A DNA stretch of 51,100 nt from Acidobacteriota bacterium. GTDB taxonomy: Bacteria > Acidobacteriota > Terriglobia > Acidiferrales > UBA7541. Where the stretch lies: assembly GCA_018268785.1 (NCBI GenBank), contig JAFDVY010000012.1, forward strand, positions 1-51,100, given 5' to 3'. Below the pieces are notes generated by a model. It did not search any database. It saw only the letters and a list, made by a program, of their open reading frames with translations, and was not told the origin of the DNA. Of the stretch, positions 7,600-17,795 are shown one piece after another. Made by a program: the position numbers and the translations under genes. The first letter of the stretch is position 1; each line of letters begins with the position of its first letter.

Positions 7600-9140
7600 A
7601 TGTTGAACCGGATTCGTTTGCTTGTTCCCGCGTTTGTTTTCTTTTTTGGCGCCAGTTTTGTATTGGCGCAGCAGCCCAGCGGCGATAAGGCGGCCGAGAA
7701 GCCCGCGGAAAAACCGAAAGAGGAAAAGAAGGCGCCGGAAGACAAGAGTGTGATGACGAAGCACTCGGTCCGGATTGGCGGGCAGGAAGTGAAGTACACG
7801 GCGACGGCCGGCACGATGGTGCTGAAGCTGGAAGACGGAACCCCAAAGGCGAATATTTTTTACGTGGCGTACATCAAGGATGACGTAGCGGATACGTCGA
7901 AGCGGCCTATTACGTTTGCGTTTAACGGCGGACCTGGCGCGGGATCGCTGTGGCTGCATGTGGGTGCGTTGGGGCCACGGCGCGTGGAGATGGGCGACGC
8001 TGGGAATTTGCTGCCGCCACCCTACAAATTTGTGGACAACGAATCGTCGATTCTCGATGTGACGGATATTGTCTTTATCGATCCGGTGACGACGGGTTAT
8101 AGCCGGCCCGCACCCGGGGAAGCGGACAAGCAGTTCCACGGAGTGCAGGAAGACGTGCAGTCGGTGGGAGATTTCATCCGGCTGTGGGCGACACGGAACC
8201 AGCGATGGGGTTCGCCGAAATTCCTGGCGGGCGAGAGTTATGGAACGACGCGCGCGGCGGGGTTGAGCGGATACATGCAGCAGCGGTATGGGATGTATTT
8301 GAACGGGATTATTTTGATTTCCTCGATTTTGAATTTTCAAACGGCAGAGTTCGATACAGGGAACGATTTGCCGTACATGCTGTTCTTACCGACGTATACG
8401 GCGATCGCGTGGTACCACAAGAAATTGCCCGGCGATTTACAGGGGGATTTGCAAAAGGCAATTGCGGAGTCCAAGGCGTTTGCGATTGGAGAATATCAGG
8501 ACGCGCTGACGGCAGGAGATGCGCTGCCGGCGGCGAGGCGAGCGGAGATTGCGCAGAAACTTTCGCGGCTGACGGGGCTTTCCGCGGATTATATCGACCG
8601 CGCGAATTTGCGCATTGAGATTCAGCGATTCGACAAGGAGCTGATGAAGAGCGAGCGGAGAACGGTGGGTCGGCTCGACGGACGATTTACCGGAATTGAC
8701 GCGGACTCGGCGGGATCGGAGCCAGACTACGATCCGAGCCTTGCGGCGATCGTGGGGCCGTATACGGCGAGCATCAATGAGTACGTACGCGGCGAATTGA
8801 AGTTCGAGAGCGATTTGCCGTATGAATTCTTGACGGGACGCGTGCGGCCGTGGAATTACGCGCCGTATGAGAATCGCTATGTGAACGTGGCGGAGACGCT
8901 GCGGCGGGCGATGACGCAGAATTCATTCTTGAAAGTGTTTGTGGGGAAGGGCTACTACGATCTGGCGACGCCGTTTTTTGCGGCGGAATATACATTCGAC
9001 CATTTGGGACTGGACCCGACGCTGCGGTCGCACCTGAGCGGCGGCTATTACGAGGCGGGACACATGATGTACGTGCATCCGGCGTCGCTGGCGAAATTGA
9101 AGAAGGACTTGGCGGGGTTCATTCAGGCGAGCGTTCCTAA

Positions 9141-9144
<4 letters not shown>
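7600..9144 (+). CDS. Exported S10-family serine carboxypeptidase
   Basis: 514 residues from the ATG at 7600 (GAAAGG upstream); the frame extends to 7522 but that part overlaps the promoter. A signal peptide (1-24, ending VLAQQ) is followed by a Lys/Glu/Pro-rich linker. The alpha/beta-hydrolase domain has the S10 oxyanion segment NGGPGAGS (about 109-116), the nucleophile Ser213 in GESYG, Asp454 in GYYDLATPF and His488 in GHMM, which complete the triad. S10 enzymes release amino acids from the C-terminus of peptides, here probably in the periplasm. The stop overlaps the cstA start by ATGA, so the two are translationally coupled. This links peptide trimming with uptake (inference). Confidence 0.9.
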
Positions 9145-11206
<2,062 letters not shown>

Positions 11207-11207
<1 letters not shown>

Positions 11208-11401
11208 TGAGCAAGGTTTTGCAGGAAATCGCGCGCGCGGCAAAAGTCTCTTTCAGGCGGTTGCGCGAATGGTGTGGAGATGCAGCTTACGAGCGGTACG
11301 AGCGCGCGGCACTCCGGAAAAAAGCCCGCCTCGTTACACCTGAACAGTTCTATGTTGAGCAAGTAGACCGAAAGTATTCGCGCCCCAATCGCTGCTGCTA
11401 A
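11207..11401 (+). CDS. ybdD: YbdD/YjiX family (DUF466) small protein
   Basis: 64 residues, overlapping the end of cstA by one base (TGATG). The sequence has the family's pattern: AYERYERAALRKKARLVTPEQFY, then VDRKYSRPNRCC ending in the characteristic Cys-Cys. In other bacteria YbdD or YjiX is always encoded after CstA or BtsT and is thought to be an accessory subunit needed for transport activity. No membrane segment is present, so it should act at the cytoplasmic face. Confidence 0.9.
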
Positions 11402-11416
11402 ATGAGCTTTGGACGC

Positions 11417-11445
11417 TTGTCTTAGGAGCGTGGCAAGAATAGAAT
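11417..11445 (+). promoter_or_regulatory. Sigma70-type promoter candidate for the DUF1326 gene
   Basis: TTGTCT (11417-11422), a 17-base spacer and TAGAAT (11440-11445). It lies 56 bases upstream of the next start codon, in the 100-bp gap after the ybdD-like gene. Confidence 0.45.
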
Positions 11446-11501
11446 CCGCGTTATCTCTCCCGGTCGGGCCCCCATTACCAGGTAAGTTTGAAGGAGGTTG
11501 A

Positions 11502-12239
11502 ATGCGACGAATCTTTAGTTTAACGGTCTTTGTGTGTCTGATTGCGACAACGGCGATCATTTCATTGGGAAAACAACAAGACAAAAGCAGTGCGAAGCCA
11601 GATTTCGCAATGACCGCTTCTTATATCGAAGCGTGCAGTTGCGACATGTTTTGCCCCTGCTATTTCAATACGCACTCCACAGCACATCACGGAGAAAAAA
11701 TGGCGGAGCATTTCTGCCGCGCCAATCTTGTGCTGAAGGTGGACAAGGGCTATTACAGGACGACCAAGCTGGATGGCGCGAAAGTGTGGATTGCGACGGA
11801 TCTGGGCAGCGAATGGAGCACGGGCAAGGATTCGTGGGCTGTAGTCAACTTCGACCCCAGTGTGACGGCAGAACAGAAAGCCGCGCTGGGGGACATCATC
11901 GCGCAGCTGTATCCATTCAAATGGCAGAAGTTCGATGCGGACACGCAGGGATTCACCTGGGACGTGGATGAAAAGTCGGGAGTTGCGCGAGCGAAAATGG
12001 ACAACGGGAAAGCGGAAGTCGTTCTTGAAAGGTATAAAGGCGACGATCCGAGCCGTGAAATCGTGATGCAGAACCTGAAGTATTGGACGGCGCAATCCAA
12101 CGACGGTTTCCGTATGTGGAAGAGCAAGCATGAAGCCTTTGACGGCAAGGGGCACAAGTTCTCGTACGAAGGAACGAACGGCTTCTTGATAACAATTCAT
12201 TTTTCCGGACAAGCGCAGACGAAACCGTCCGGCAACTAG
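11502..12239 (+). CDS. Exported DUF1326-family protein
   Basis: 245 residues with an ideal AAGGAGG just before the ATG. The N-terminus is a signal peptide or anchor (about 1-24). Residues 40-55 carry the hallmark ASYIEACSCDMFCPCYF, a Cys-rich segment (C-x-C-x3-C-x-C) typical of DUF1326. The rest resembles that family, including WIATDLGSEW and the KAEVVLERYKGDD region. The family's biochemical role is not established. The clustered Cys suggest metal or redox binding, though a signal peptide would place them outside the cytoplasm. Confidence 0.8.
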   Translation: MRRIFSLTVFVCLIATTAIISLGKQQDKSSAKPDFAMTASYIEACSCDMFCPCYFNTHSTAHHGEKMAEHFCRANLVLKVDKGYYRTTKLDGAKVWIATDLGSEWSTGKDSWAVVNFDPSVTAEQKAALGDIIAQLYPFKWQKFDADTQGFTWDVDEKSGVARAKMDNGKAEVVLERYKGDDPSREIVMQNLKYWTAQSNDGFRMWKSKHEAFDGKGHKFSYEGTNGFLITIHFSGQAQTKPSGN

Positions 12240-12320
12240 AACGCGAACGCGCCGACAAATCGGGAAAAAAGATAAGGCCACTTTGGTGGGTGCGAGACAC
12301 CGGTGTGTTAAGGCGAATCG

Positions 12321-12350
12321 TTGCCGCGCTGGCACAACGTGCACTAGAAT
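12321..12350 (+). promoter_or_regulatory. Promoter candidate for the methyltransferase gene
   Basis: TTGCCG (12321-12326), an 18-base spacer, and TAGAAT (12345-12350), 31 bases before the start codon. The -10 is identical to the one proposed for the preceding gene. Confidence 0.4.
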
Positions 12351-12381
12351 CAATTTTTCCAGCTCAAAAAGGGAGGGAATG

Positions 12382-13440
12382 ATGGCGCTCGACATGGATA
12401 AGCTGCACGAATTTCTGGGAAAGGCGCTGGTGGATTTTGGCGCGACGTTTCACGCCGCGCTGGTACGCATTGGCGACAAGTTAGGACTTTACAAGGGACT
12501 TGCAGCCGGCGGACCGCAAACTCCCGGGGAGCTGGCAAAGCGGACAGGCACCGCGGAGCGTTACGTGCGCGAATGGCTGAGCTGCCAGGCAGCGGGCGGG
12601 TATGTGAGCTATGACGCGGCCGCGGGGAAATTTTATTTGACGGAAGAGCAGGCGTTCGCGATGGCGGACGATACAAGTCCCGCATTCATGCCAGGCGCGT
12701 TTCAGGTGGCGCTTGCGGCAACGAAAGCGGAAGAGCGACTGGCGGAGCGGTTCAAGAACGGCGGAGGGCTGGGTTGGCACGAACATCATCACGAGCTCTT
12801 TGAGGGCACCGAGCGATTTTTCCGGCCGGGATATGCAGCGAATCTTTTGAGCGCGTGGATTCCAGCGCTTGAGGGAGTGGAAGAGAAATTGAAGGCGGGG
12901 GCACGCGTGGCGGATGTCGGTTGCGGGTTGGGAGCTTCGACGATCTTGATGGCAAAGGCGTATCCGAAGTCGGAATTTTACGGATACGATTATCACGACA
13001 AATCGATCGAAAAAGCGAAGCAGCGCGCGAAGGATGCAGGAGTTGACGGAAACATTCAGTTCGGCGTGGCGATGGCGAAGGATTTTCCGGCGAAGGAATA
13101 TGACTTCGTGACGTTCTTCGATTGTTTGCACGACATGGGAGACCCGACCGGGGCTTCCGCGCATGTGAAGAACACGATAAAAAAGGACGGAACGTGGATG
13201 ATCGTGGAACCAATGGCCGGAGACAAACTCGAGGACAATTTGAATCCGATTGGGCGGGCCTTCTACGGGGCGTCCACGCTCTTGTGCACGCCGGCTTCGC
13301 TTTCGCAGGAAGTGGGAGCTGCGCTGGGCGCGCAGGCAGGCGAAAAACGGTTGAAAGAGGTTGTGACAGCCGGCGGATTTACGCGGTTTCGCCGGGCGAT
13401 ACAGACGCCATTCAACTTAATCTTTGAAGCCAGGCCATAA
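12382..13440 (+). CDS. Class I SAM-dependent methyltransferase with N-terminal winged helix
   Basis: 352 residues from the ATG at 12382, which has GGGAGGG at good spacing; an adjacent in-frame ATG at 12379 is too close to it. Residues about 15-95 form a winged-helix dimerisation domain of the plant-O-methyltransferase type (PGELAKRTGTAERYVREWL). The Rossmann domain follows, with the SAM-binding motif VADVGCGLGAST near 177-188 and acidic YDYHD after the second strand. An unusual His-rich stretch, WHEHHHELFEG, sits between the domains. Such proteins (Rv2258c-like) methylate small molecules; the substrate is unknown. The stop is only 8 bases from that of the convergent gene. Confidence 0.85.
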   Translation: MALDMDKLHEFLGKALVDFGATFHAALVRIGDKLGLYKGLAAGGPQTPGELAKRTGTAERYVREWLSCQAAGGYVSYDAAAGKFYLTEEQAFAMADDTSPAFMPGAFQVALAATKAEERLAERFKNGGGLGWHEHHHELFEGTERFFRPGYAANLLSAWIPALEGVEEKLKAGARVADVGCGLGASTILMAKAYPKSEFYGYDYHDKSIEKAKQRAKDAGVDGNIQFGVAMAKDFPAKEYDFVTFFDCLHDMGDPTGASAHVKNTIKKDGTWMIVEPMAGDKLEDNLNPIGRAFYGASTLLCTPASLSQEVGAALGAQAGEKRLKEVVTAGGFTRFRRAIQTPFNLIFEARP

Positions 13441-13448
13441 GGCAAACG

Positions 13449-14630
13449 TCAGAATTCGTCCTCGTCGCCGGGCACATTTTTTAGGATTGTGATTTTGTGC
13501 ATGATCTTCAGACCCTGTGAGCGAATGCCAGAAAGAATGTCGCGGCGAATTTCTCCGGGCAGCGATTCTGGCGCAAATACTCCCGGGTCTTCACGCGGAA
13601 AAAATCTTACGAATTGAGCGGCGACGTGAGCCGTTGCAAAGGCGACAGGAGTCGTGAAGCGGCCCTGCTTGCGAATCGTATAAAGCGAAGGAAACAGGAC
13701 GTCCGAGCGAATGGAGAGACGGATGTCTTCCTTTGCGCTGCGTTTTACGCCCTCGACTAGAACGGCGGCGGCGAAACGGGCGTTCTGCAAAATTCCCTGG
13801 CGAATGAGGTTTGCAATTTTGCGCGGAGAAGAAGTGTCGGGAAAACGGCTCTTCGCGATGCCGCGCGACTTGGAGAGTTTTCCCTGCTTGTGCCAGCGGC
13901 GGAGGCGGTCGATTTCGTTGCCACCGATTTTGACGTCAAGATCGCGCATGGGGATGAAGCGAGGAAGAGTGGCGACTTCATCCTGCGCCGCCAAAACGAC
14001 GCGGGCGGCGCCAACAGGATCCACGAAGCGAAATTTCTCAATTTCAGAAAAACGCTTGGCAAGCTTGAATTTTCCGTCACGATAGATCCGTGGATCGGAG
14101 ATGGCTTCGTCAAACAAGACTACCGGCGACCATTGGGAAATGGGGTCCCGGCTTTCAGTGCTTTCGTAGAGACGGATTTGAACGGATTGGACTTCGTCCA
14201 GCATTTCGGCGGCTCTTTTTACAAGCAGATTGGTCAGGCCGGGGGCGGCGCCGGCATTGATGACGGCGGAGCGGCGTTTCTCGCCAAAGCGTTTCGAGTA
14301 ACGGAACTGTTCGGACTGAAAAGGATTGCGAGTCAGATGCGAGCTCAGGTCGAGATAGTGCGAGCGAAGGCGCAGAGCAGCGCGCAACACGATCTCGTTG
14401 AAAACGGAAGCGCTCGCATTGATGATGAGCTGGCAGCCTTTGGCAGCCTTGACGACGCCGCGAAGATTGCGGGCGTTGACTTGGGCGATGGCGATCGTGC
14501 TTTTCCTTCCCAGGAAGCGGCGAGCACGGACAGGATCGCGGTCCCCACACCAGACAATGTGGCCCTGACGTTCGAGAAGTTGTGCGAGGAGAGAGCCGGT
14601 TGCCCCTGCTCCCAGTACGAAGATCCGCAT
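13449..14630 (-). CDS. Saccharopine dehydrogenase-like NAD(P)-binding protein
   Basis: 393 residues from the ATG at 14630; the open frame extends to 14744, but the extra N-terminus is low quality and would precede the beta strand of the Rossmann fold. MRIFVLGAGATGSLLAQLLE gives the GxGxxG dinucleotide motif at residues 7-12. A second conserved element, INAGAAPGLTNLLVK, lies in the central part (about 145-160), as in saccharopine dehydrogenase/reductase families. The C-terminal domain matches the expected length. The product is likely a cytoplasmic oxidoreductase; the substrate cannot be deduced. No strong ribosome site is seen. Confidence 0.75.
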   Translation of the reverse strand: MRIFVLGAGATGSLLAQLLERQGHIVWCGDRDPVRARRFLGRKSTIAIAQVNARNLRGVVKAAKGCQLIINASASVFNEIVLRAALRLRSHYLDLSSHLTRNPFQSEQFRYSKRFGEKRRSAVINAGAAPGLTNLLVKRAAEMLDEVQSVQIRLYESTESRDPISQWSPVVLFDEAISDPRIYRDGKFKLAKRFSEIEKFRFVDPVGAARVVLAAQDEVATLPRFIPMRDLDVKIGGNEIDRLRRWHKQGKLSKSRGIAKSRFPDTSSPRKIANLIRQGILQNARFAAAVLVEGVKRSAKEDIRLSIRSDVLFPSLYTIRKQGRFTTPVAFATAHVAAQFVRFFPREDPGVFAPESLPGEIRRDILSGIRSQGLKIMHKITILKNVPGDEDEF

Positions 14631-14717
14631 GGCGTGGGGAAAACTGTACCACAGGAGAGGCCGGCGCCGGGGCAGGGCGAGTGGTGGCGATTCGTGACCA
14701 CAATAGCCGGAAAATTG

Positions 14718-14723
14718 TGTCGA
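14718..14723 (+). promoter_or_regulatory. TGTCGA, possible ECF42 sigma -35 element
   Basis: TGTCGA lies 84 bases upstream of the YCII-type gene that is paired with an ECF42-like sigma factor. From memory, TGTCGA is the reported -35 motif of ECF42 promoters, so this could be the auto-controlled promoter. No convincing partner -10 was found at 15-17 bases, so confidence is low. Confidence 0.3.
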
Positions 14724-14806
14724 GGGATGTCCAAAATGGGGCAAGCCCAGGCGTCATTGTAGTGGGAGCGATATTTGAATCGCCTACAAAACAAGGGAGA
14801 ACTGAA

Positions 14807-15154
14807 ATGCAATACTTGCTGATGCTTTACGCGGATGAAAGCGGCTGGGGAAAGATGACCAAGGCCGAACAGGAGCAGGGGTATGCCGCATACATGGCCT
14901 ACACCGAAGCACTGAAAAAAGCCGGCGCATGGGTGGGGAGTAACCGGCTCCAGCCGATTTCGACCGCGACAACCGTGAAGAACACGAATGGAAAGGCGCA
15001 GGTGCTGGATGGTCCTTACGTGGACTCGAAGGAGCAACTCGGCGGCTACTATTTGATTGATGTCCCGAACCTGGACGCCGCGCTTTCGTGGGCGTCCCGC
15101 TGTCCGGGAGCCGGTCATGGAACGATTGAAGTGCGGCCGATCTGGAGCATGTAG
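14807..15154 (+). CDS. YCII-related (DGPF domain) protein, partner of ECF42 sigma
   Basis: 115 residues; the ATG at 14807 has AGGGAGA upstream. It begins MQYLLMLYAD and contains VLDGPYVDSKEQLGGYYLID, a variant of the DGPF[V/A]E[T/S]KE signature of the family. The fold is ferredoxin-like, and members are small cytoplasmic proteins of uncertain function. They are almost always encoded beside ECF42-type sigma factors, as here: the sigma gene starts 15 bases after this stop. The pair is a conserved regulatory module. Confidence 0.9.
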   Translation: MQYLLMLYADESGWGKMTKAEQEQGYAAYMAYTEALKKAGAWVGSNRLQPISTATTVKNTNGKAQVLDGPYVDSKEQLGGYYLIDVPNLDAALSWASRCPGAGHGTIEVRPIWSM

Positions 15155-15169
15155 GAATACGGCCGACTG

Positions 15170-16435
15170 ATGCAGAACCAGGCGGTGAGTGTGGACGAGC
15201 GAGAACTCCAGGCGCGCAGCATGGCGGAAGATGTTGCGCGCCGGAGCTACGGAAAATTGGTGGCGTTTCTTGCCGCGCGGACTCGTGACGTTGCAGGGGC
15301 AGAGGATGCGTTGGCCGAGGCATTTGTTTCCGCGCTTGCGGATTGGCCCAGGAATGGGTGCCCAGCGAATCCGGAGGCCTGGCTGCTGACCGCAGCACGA
15401 AGAAAGGCGATTGACGGGTATCGAGGGCAACAGCGACATAACGAAGCAGCCAATGAAATCAAGGCCATGAACGACGGATTAGAAGCGGCGGAAAAACACT
15501 CGCAAATACCCGACCAGCGGCTCGGCCTTATGTTTGCTTGCGCACATCCGGCGATTGATGCTGCGGTGCGCGCGCCGCTGATTTTGCAGGTGGTGCTTGG
15601 GCTCGATGCCGCGGCGATTGGCTCGGCGTTTCTTGTCTCGCCCGCCGCGATGGGAAAGCGGTTGGTTCGCGCGAAAGAGAAAATCAAGCAAGCGGGAATT
15701 CCGTTTGTGATACCGGAACGCGAGGAACTTGCAGCGAAGCTCGATGTGGTGCTGGACGCGATTTATGCGGCGTTTGCGGAAGGCTGGACGGATCCAACGG
15801 GCGGCGATGTCGCGCGGCGTGATTTGACGGAAGAGAGCTTGTTCCTTGCGCGACTCGTGGTTGAACTGCTACCAAACTCGCCGGAAGCGTTTGGATTGCT
15901 TGCATTGATGCTTCATGCGGAAGCACGGAAGCTGGCGCGCAGAACTGCCGAAGGCGAATTTGTGCCGCTTGCCGAGCAGGATGTGGGGCTTTGGGATTCT
16001 GCGATGATTACGGAAGCGGAGAGTTTGTTGCGGCGGGCAAGCAAATTTCAATCACCGGGCAGGTATCAGTTGGAGGCGGCGCTGCAGTCGGCGCATGTGC
16101 ACAGGCTGAGGACAGGACAGTGGAATTGGCCGGACGTTGCGCGACTGTATGACGCGCTCTTGTCGATTACGGGATCGCCTGTCGTCGCGATTAATCGTGC
16201 TTTGGCCATTGCGGAGGTTGATGGCGCGGAGGCCGGGCTTAGGATATTGGAGAAATTGAGCAACGATCCGCGCTTGGCGGAGTATCAACCGTATTGGGCG
16301 GCGCGGGCGGAATTGTTTGCTCGAACGGACAAAAAGGAAGAAGCTCGCAAGGCATATGAAATCGCGATTGGGCTTGAAAAAGATCCGGTGGTACGAAGGT
16401 TCCTGCAGAAACGACAGTCCACTTTGGAATTCTGA
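15170..16435 (+). CDS. ECF42-type RNA polymerase sigma factor with C-terminal helical extension
   Basis: 421 residues, about twice the length of a plain ECF sigma and typical for group ECF42. Sigma region 2 lies near 25-90 (SYGKLVAFLAARTRDVAGAEDALAEAF, then PEAWLLTAARRKAIDGYR), and region 4 near 130-190 (RAPLILQVVLGLDAAAIGSAFLVS). The long C-terminal part holds the DUF6596-like domain (IYAAFAEGW...GLLALMLHAEARKLAR) and TPR-like repeats ending near 415. In studied cases the extension is needed for sigma activity. No anti-sigma gene is adjacent, also typical for ECF42. The ATG at 15170 has only a weak ribosome site; coupling to the YCII gene is likely. Confidence 0.92.
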   Translation: MQNQAVSVDERELQARSMAEDVARRSYGKLVAFLAARTRDVAGAEDALAEAFVSALADWPRNGCPANPEAWLLTAARRKAIDGYRGQQRHNEAANEIKAMNDGLEAAEKHSQIPDQRLGLMFACAHPAIDAAVRAPLILQVVLGLDAAAIGSAFLVSPAAMGKRLVRAKEKIKQAGIPFVIPEREELAAKLDVVLDAIYAAFAEGWTDPTGGDVARRDLTEESLFLARLVVELLPNSPEAFGLLALMLHAEARKLARRTAEGEFVPLAEQDVGLWDSAMITEAESLLRRASKFQSPGRYQLEAALQSAHVHRLRTGQWNWPDVARLYDALLSITGSPVVAINRALAIAEVDGAEAGLRILEKLSNDPRLAEYQPYWAARAELFARTDKKEEARKAYEIAIGLEKDPVVRRFLQKRQSTLEF

Positions 16436-16473
16436 GCTTCAATACCCAACAACTTCGCATTTGCATGCTGAAT

Positions 16474-16503
16474 TTGCGATTTTGACCATGCGAAGCGTAC
16501 ACT
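16474..16503 (+). promoter_or_regulatory. Promoter candidate upstream of the Moco riboswitch
   Basis: TTGCGA (16474-16479), an 18-base spacer and TACACT (16498-16503). Transcription would begin near 16510, right at the 5' edge of the structured leader. The elements match the consensus only moderately. Confidence 0.35.
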
Positions 16504-16507
16504 GAAG

Positions 16508-16690
16508 TTGTAACTCCGACCCTGGAAGCCGGGCGGGAGAGAAAACCCGTGGCTTTTGGGGCGATGCCCGAATCAGAGGTTCGGGCTGAGGGTTCTGGCG
16601 GAAACGCCGGGGCCTCCCGCAGAGATTCGCCGGAGAAGGCGAATTCATTTTGGAAAGGAGCGCACTGGACGAAAATATCCGTATTTTCGC
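16508..16690 (+). promoter_or_regulatory. Probable molybdenum-cofactor (Moco) riboswitch aptamer in the moaA leader
   Basis: About 180 bases of non-coding, highly structured leader directly before moaA. Visible helices include GCCCGAA/TTCGGGC (around 16565-16588), GGCG-GAAA-CGCC with a GNRA tetraloop (around 16597-16608), TTCGCC/GGCGAA (around 16626-16643), and an 8-bp CGAAAATA/TATTTTCG hairpin (16670-16689). The 3' part reads GGCCTCCCGCAG...TTTGGAAAGGAGCG, which resembles the conserved core of the Moco RNA motif as I remember it. Position, size, tetraloop and the downstream intrinsic terminator all fit. The identity is from memory, not a covariance-model search. Confidence 0.7.
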
Positions 16691-16696
16691 CGGGCG

Positions 16697-16731
16697 CCCG
16701 ATTCCATTCTGCGAATCGGGTTTTGTTTTTT
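16697..16731 (+). terminator. Intrinsic terminator forming the riboswitch expression platform
   Basis: CCCGATTC (16697-16704) pairs perfectly with GAATCGGG (16713-16720) across an 8-base loop, and TTTTGTTTTTT follows at once. It ends just 9 bases before the moaA start codon, so it must be conditional and works as an attenuator. A perfect palindrome, CGGGCGCCCG (16691-16700), overlaps its left arm and could form the competing structure. Confidence 0.8.
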
Positions 16732-16740
16732 AGGCGAAGG

Positions 16741-17724
16741 ATGAGCTTGCAGGACAAATTCGGGCGGCAAATTACGGACTTGCGGGTTTCCGTAACAGAC
16801 CGGTGCAATTTCCGGTGCGTTTATTGCCGCTCGGCCGATCCGGAAAACTATCGAGAACATGACGAGATTCTTTCGTGGAAAGAACTGGAGCGCCTCGCAA
16901 AAGTTTTTTGCGAATTGGGAATTCGCAAGGTGCGCTTAACCGGCGGGGAACCGCTGGTGCGGAGCGGCGTGGATGAATTTGTGAAATATTTGTCGGGCAT
17001 GGGATTCGCGGATTTGTCCATGACGACAAACGGACATTTGCTTGCGGAACGGTGCGAAAGACTGATTGCGGCTGGGCTGCACCGGATCAACATCAGCCTG
17101 GATTCGTTGCATCGGGAAAAATTTGAAAAGATCACACGGACGAAATCGTTTGCGTCGGTGATGAATGGAATTGACGCGGCGCAGAGATCAAAGCTGGGAC
17201 CAGCGAAAGTGAATGCGGTCCTGGTGCGCGGCATCAATGACGATGAGGTCGAGGCGTTCGCGGAGTTTGCACGCGAACGCGGCGTGATTATGCGATTCAT
17301 TGAGTTCATGCCGCTGGATGCAGACCGGCACTGGTCGCGGGAAAAGGTGGTTGCGGCAGCGGAAGTTTACGAGCGGATTAACGCGCGATGGCCGCTGGTG
17401 CAAATTCCCCATGAAAAAAGCGAGACGGCGCGCAAGTATCGTTTTGCGGACGGAGCGCCGGGCGAGATTGGCTTGATTGCTCCCGTGACGCAGCCGTTTT
17501 GCGGGCATTGTTCACGGATACGGTTGACTGCGGACGGAAAATTACGCACGTGCCTTTTCAGCAAGGACGATCACGATTTACGCGCGTTTTTGCGGGACGG
17601 CGCCTCGGACGAGGATTTGGCTGCGTACATTCGGTCGGCGGTGAACGAAAAAGAGAAGAGCCACCATATTAATGAGCCGGGCTTTGTTCCGCCCAATCGC
17701 ACTATGGTGTTTATCGGAGGGTAG
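16741..17724 (+). CDS. moaA: GTP 3',8-cyclase MoaA (molybdenum cofactor biosynthesis)
   Basis: 327 residues. A radical-SAM enzyme that converts GTP to 3',8-cH2GTP, the first step of molybdopterin synthesis. The N-terminal SAM cluster motif is Cys22-x3-Cys26-x2-Cys29, followed by LTGGEPLVR. The C-terminal second cluster uses Cys254, Cys257 and Cys271, and the protein ends in the essential Gly-Gly. The ATG at 16741 is chosen because the longer open frame (to 16549) lies inside the riboswitch and its terminator. No other moa, moe or mob gene is within the window. nadA follows after 71 bases and may be cotranscribed. Confidence 0.96.
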   Translation: MSLQDKFGRQITDLRVSVTDRCNFRCVYCRSADPENYREHDEILSWKELERLAKVFCELGIRKVRLTGGEPLVRSGVDEFVKYLSGMGFADLSMTTNGHLLAERCERLIAAGLHRINISLDSLHREKFEKITRTKSFASVMNGIDAAQRSKLGPAKVNAVLVRGINDDEVEAFAEFARERGVIMRFIEFMPLDADRHWSREKVVAAAEVYERINARWPLVQIPHEKSETARKYRFADGAPGEIGLIAPVTQPFCGHCSRIRLTADGKLRTCLFSKDDHDLRAFLRDGASDEDLAAYIRSAVNEKEKSHHINEPGFVPPNRTMVFIGG

Positions 17725-17795
17725 GGGCAAATCTCAGCATAGCTGCCGGTATATCATCTAAGATGTAGGGAGAAGGCCCCAATTCCCAATCCAGA

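Noticed and set aside
14345..15439. 364-residue minus-strand open frame over the YCII and sigma genes
   Set aside because: Sequence is typical shadow composition and it crosses three well-supported genes and their ribosome sites.
16549..16740. Upstream extension of the moaA frame
   Set aside because: It lies in the structured leader and the intrinsic terminator; homologues start at MSLQDKFGRQITDLR.
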